This document shows, piece by piece, positions 63,742-64,000 of a DNA stretch of 64,000 bases. A model generated the notes under the pieces. The model ran no database searches. It was given only the letters and a program-made list of their open reading frames with translations, and was not told the DNA's origin. The stretch is taken from the NCBI RefSeq assembly GCF_009363075.1, contig NZ_CP045293.1, positions 3,720,001-3,784,000 on the forward strand, in the 5' to 3' direction. How positions within the stretch are numbered: the stretch's first letter is position 1; each line of letters starts with the position of its first letter. Position numbers and translations under genes: made by a program. Origin of the DNA: Paenibacillus guangzhouensis. Its GTDB lineage: Bacteria > Bacillota > Bacilli > Paenibacillales > Paenibacillaceae.

Positions 63742-64000
63742 TTATAAGAGGAAACCGCTGAAAATCATAAGGATATTAATCCATGTATGCCAGATCACGA
63801 CTGGAAAGATACTTTTGGATTTGATCGTAATGCCTCCGAAATATAACCCTCCCAGCGCATAAGCGATGCAAGCACCCCAAGAGAATCCAAGGGAATAATG
63901 CTGTAAGCCAAACCCTGCGCTGGTCACAATTACTGCCCACTTATCACCTAATTGTTCTGAGAACCGACTAAGAAGCATTCCTCGCCAGATGATCTCCTCC
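63742..64000 (-). CDS. CPBP-family intramembrane metalloprotease, C-terminal part (runs off right edge)
   Basis: 86 residues are visible. At the window edge the frame reads EEIIWRGMLLSRFSEQLG, containing the EExxxR metal-site motif of CPBP (Abi/CaaX-like) proteases. Next come SAGFGLQHYS with the second motif His, GLYFGGITIKSKSIFPVVIW and the third motif HTWINILM. Three hydrophobic segments are seen. Members process prenylated or bacteriocin-type peptides or act in self-protection; no role can be set here because the 5' end and upstream neighbours are outside the window. Confidence 0.85.
   Translation of the reverse strand, partial: EEIIWRGMLLSRFSEQLGDKWAVIVTSAGFGLQHYSLGFSWGACIAYALGGLYFGGITIKSKSIFPVVIWHTWINILMIFSGFLL

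Overview
The window reads as chromosome from a Paenibacillus-type member of the Bacillales. Grounds are roughly 50% GC by eye, Gram-positive ribosome-binding sites of the AGGAGG type, lipoprotein signal peptides ending in a Cys lipobox, three surface proteins with S-layer-homology (SLH) domains, three membrane kinase / AraC-type response regulator pairs of the YesM/YesN kind, and a YjcZ-family sporulation miniprotein. No rRNA, tRNA, insertion sequence, phage gene or CRISPR array was recognised.

Layout, left to right. 1-4430: the N-terminal part of a MalT-like LuxR regulator running off the left edge, a small VOC protein, a tandem array of about sixteen 51-bp repeats, and a DrrAB-type ABC exporter. 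4583-15323: a carbohydrate locus with a sugar ABC importer (binding protein and two permeases), a divergent sensor kinase, its AraC-type regulator overlapping the kinase tail-to-tail, and a 1461-aa GH101-like, SLH-anchored glycosidase. The importer and glycosidase promoters carry the same direct-repeat operator at the same distance from the -10 box, and each has a cre-like site. 15553-17274: VanZ-like protein, ArsR regulator with a clear promoter and operator, and a decayed stretch. 17275-23884: a BceRSAB-type peptide-sensing and detoxification module and an SLH-bearing serine hydrolase of the beta-lactamase fold.

24162-34345: a YjcZ miniprotein with a sigma-K-like promoter, then a two-gene operon encoding a 14-repeat beta-propeller protein with a C-terminal dockerin and a wall protein with two cohesin-like domains, InlB-like repeats and SLH domains. 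This looks like a self-contained cohesin-dockerin surface complex without cellulases. Immediately upstream lie a response regulator with a SARP/BTAD output domain and an unusual hybrid kinase with two kinase cores. 34515-44090: a DinB protein, then an LplBC-type oligosaccharide importer with two paralogous binding proteins and its own kinase and regulator, all on the minus strand.

44405-48073: assimilatory sulfite reductase (cysJ then cysI). 48337-51368: a conspicuously AT-rich FtsX-type ABC transporter. 51607-52593: a GH130 glycoside phosphorylase with a palindrome in its promoter spacer. 52739-56934: an operon of TetR regulator, amino-acid ABC importer and M24 peptidase, with an operator just downstream of its promoter. 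57100-59002: an XRE-AbrB fusion regulator with an ABC-2 exporter. 59171-61562: a third kinase/regulator pair. 61793-63583: a flavin-binding fumarate-reductase-like lipoprotein behind a CRP/FNR-type site placed for class II activation. The right edge cuts a CPBP-family membrane protease. Almost every gene is on the minus strand.

The strongest candidates for something new are the shared AraC-type operator that ties the importer to the GH101-like enzyme, the cohesin-dockerin pair beside a double-kinase signalling system, and the 51-bp repeat array.
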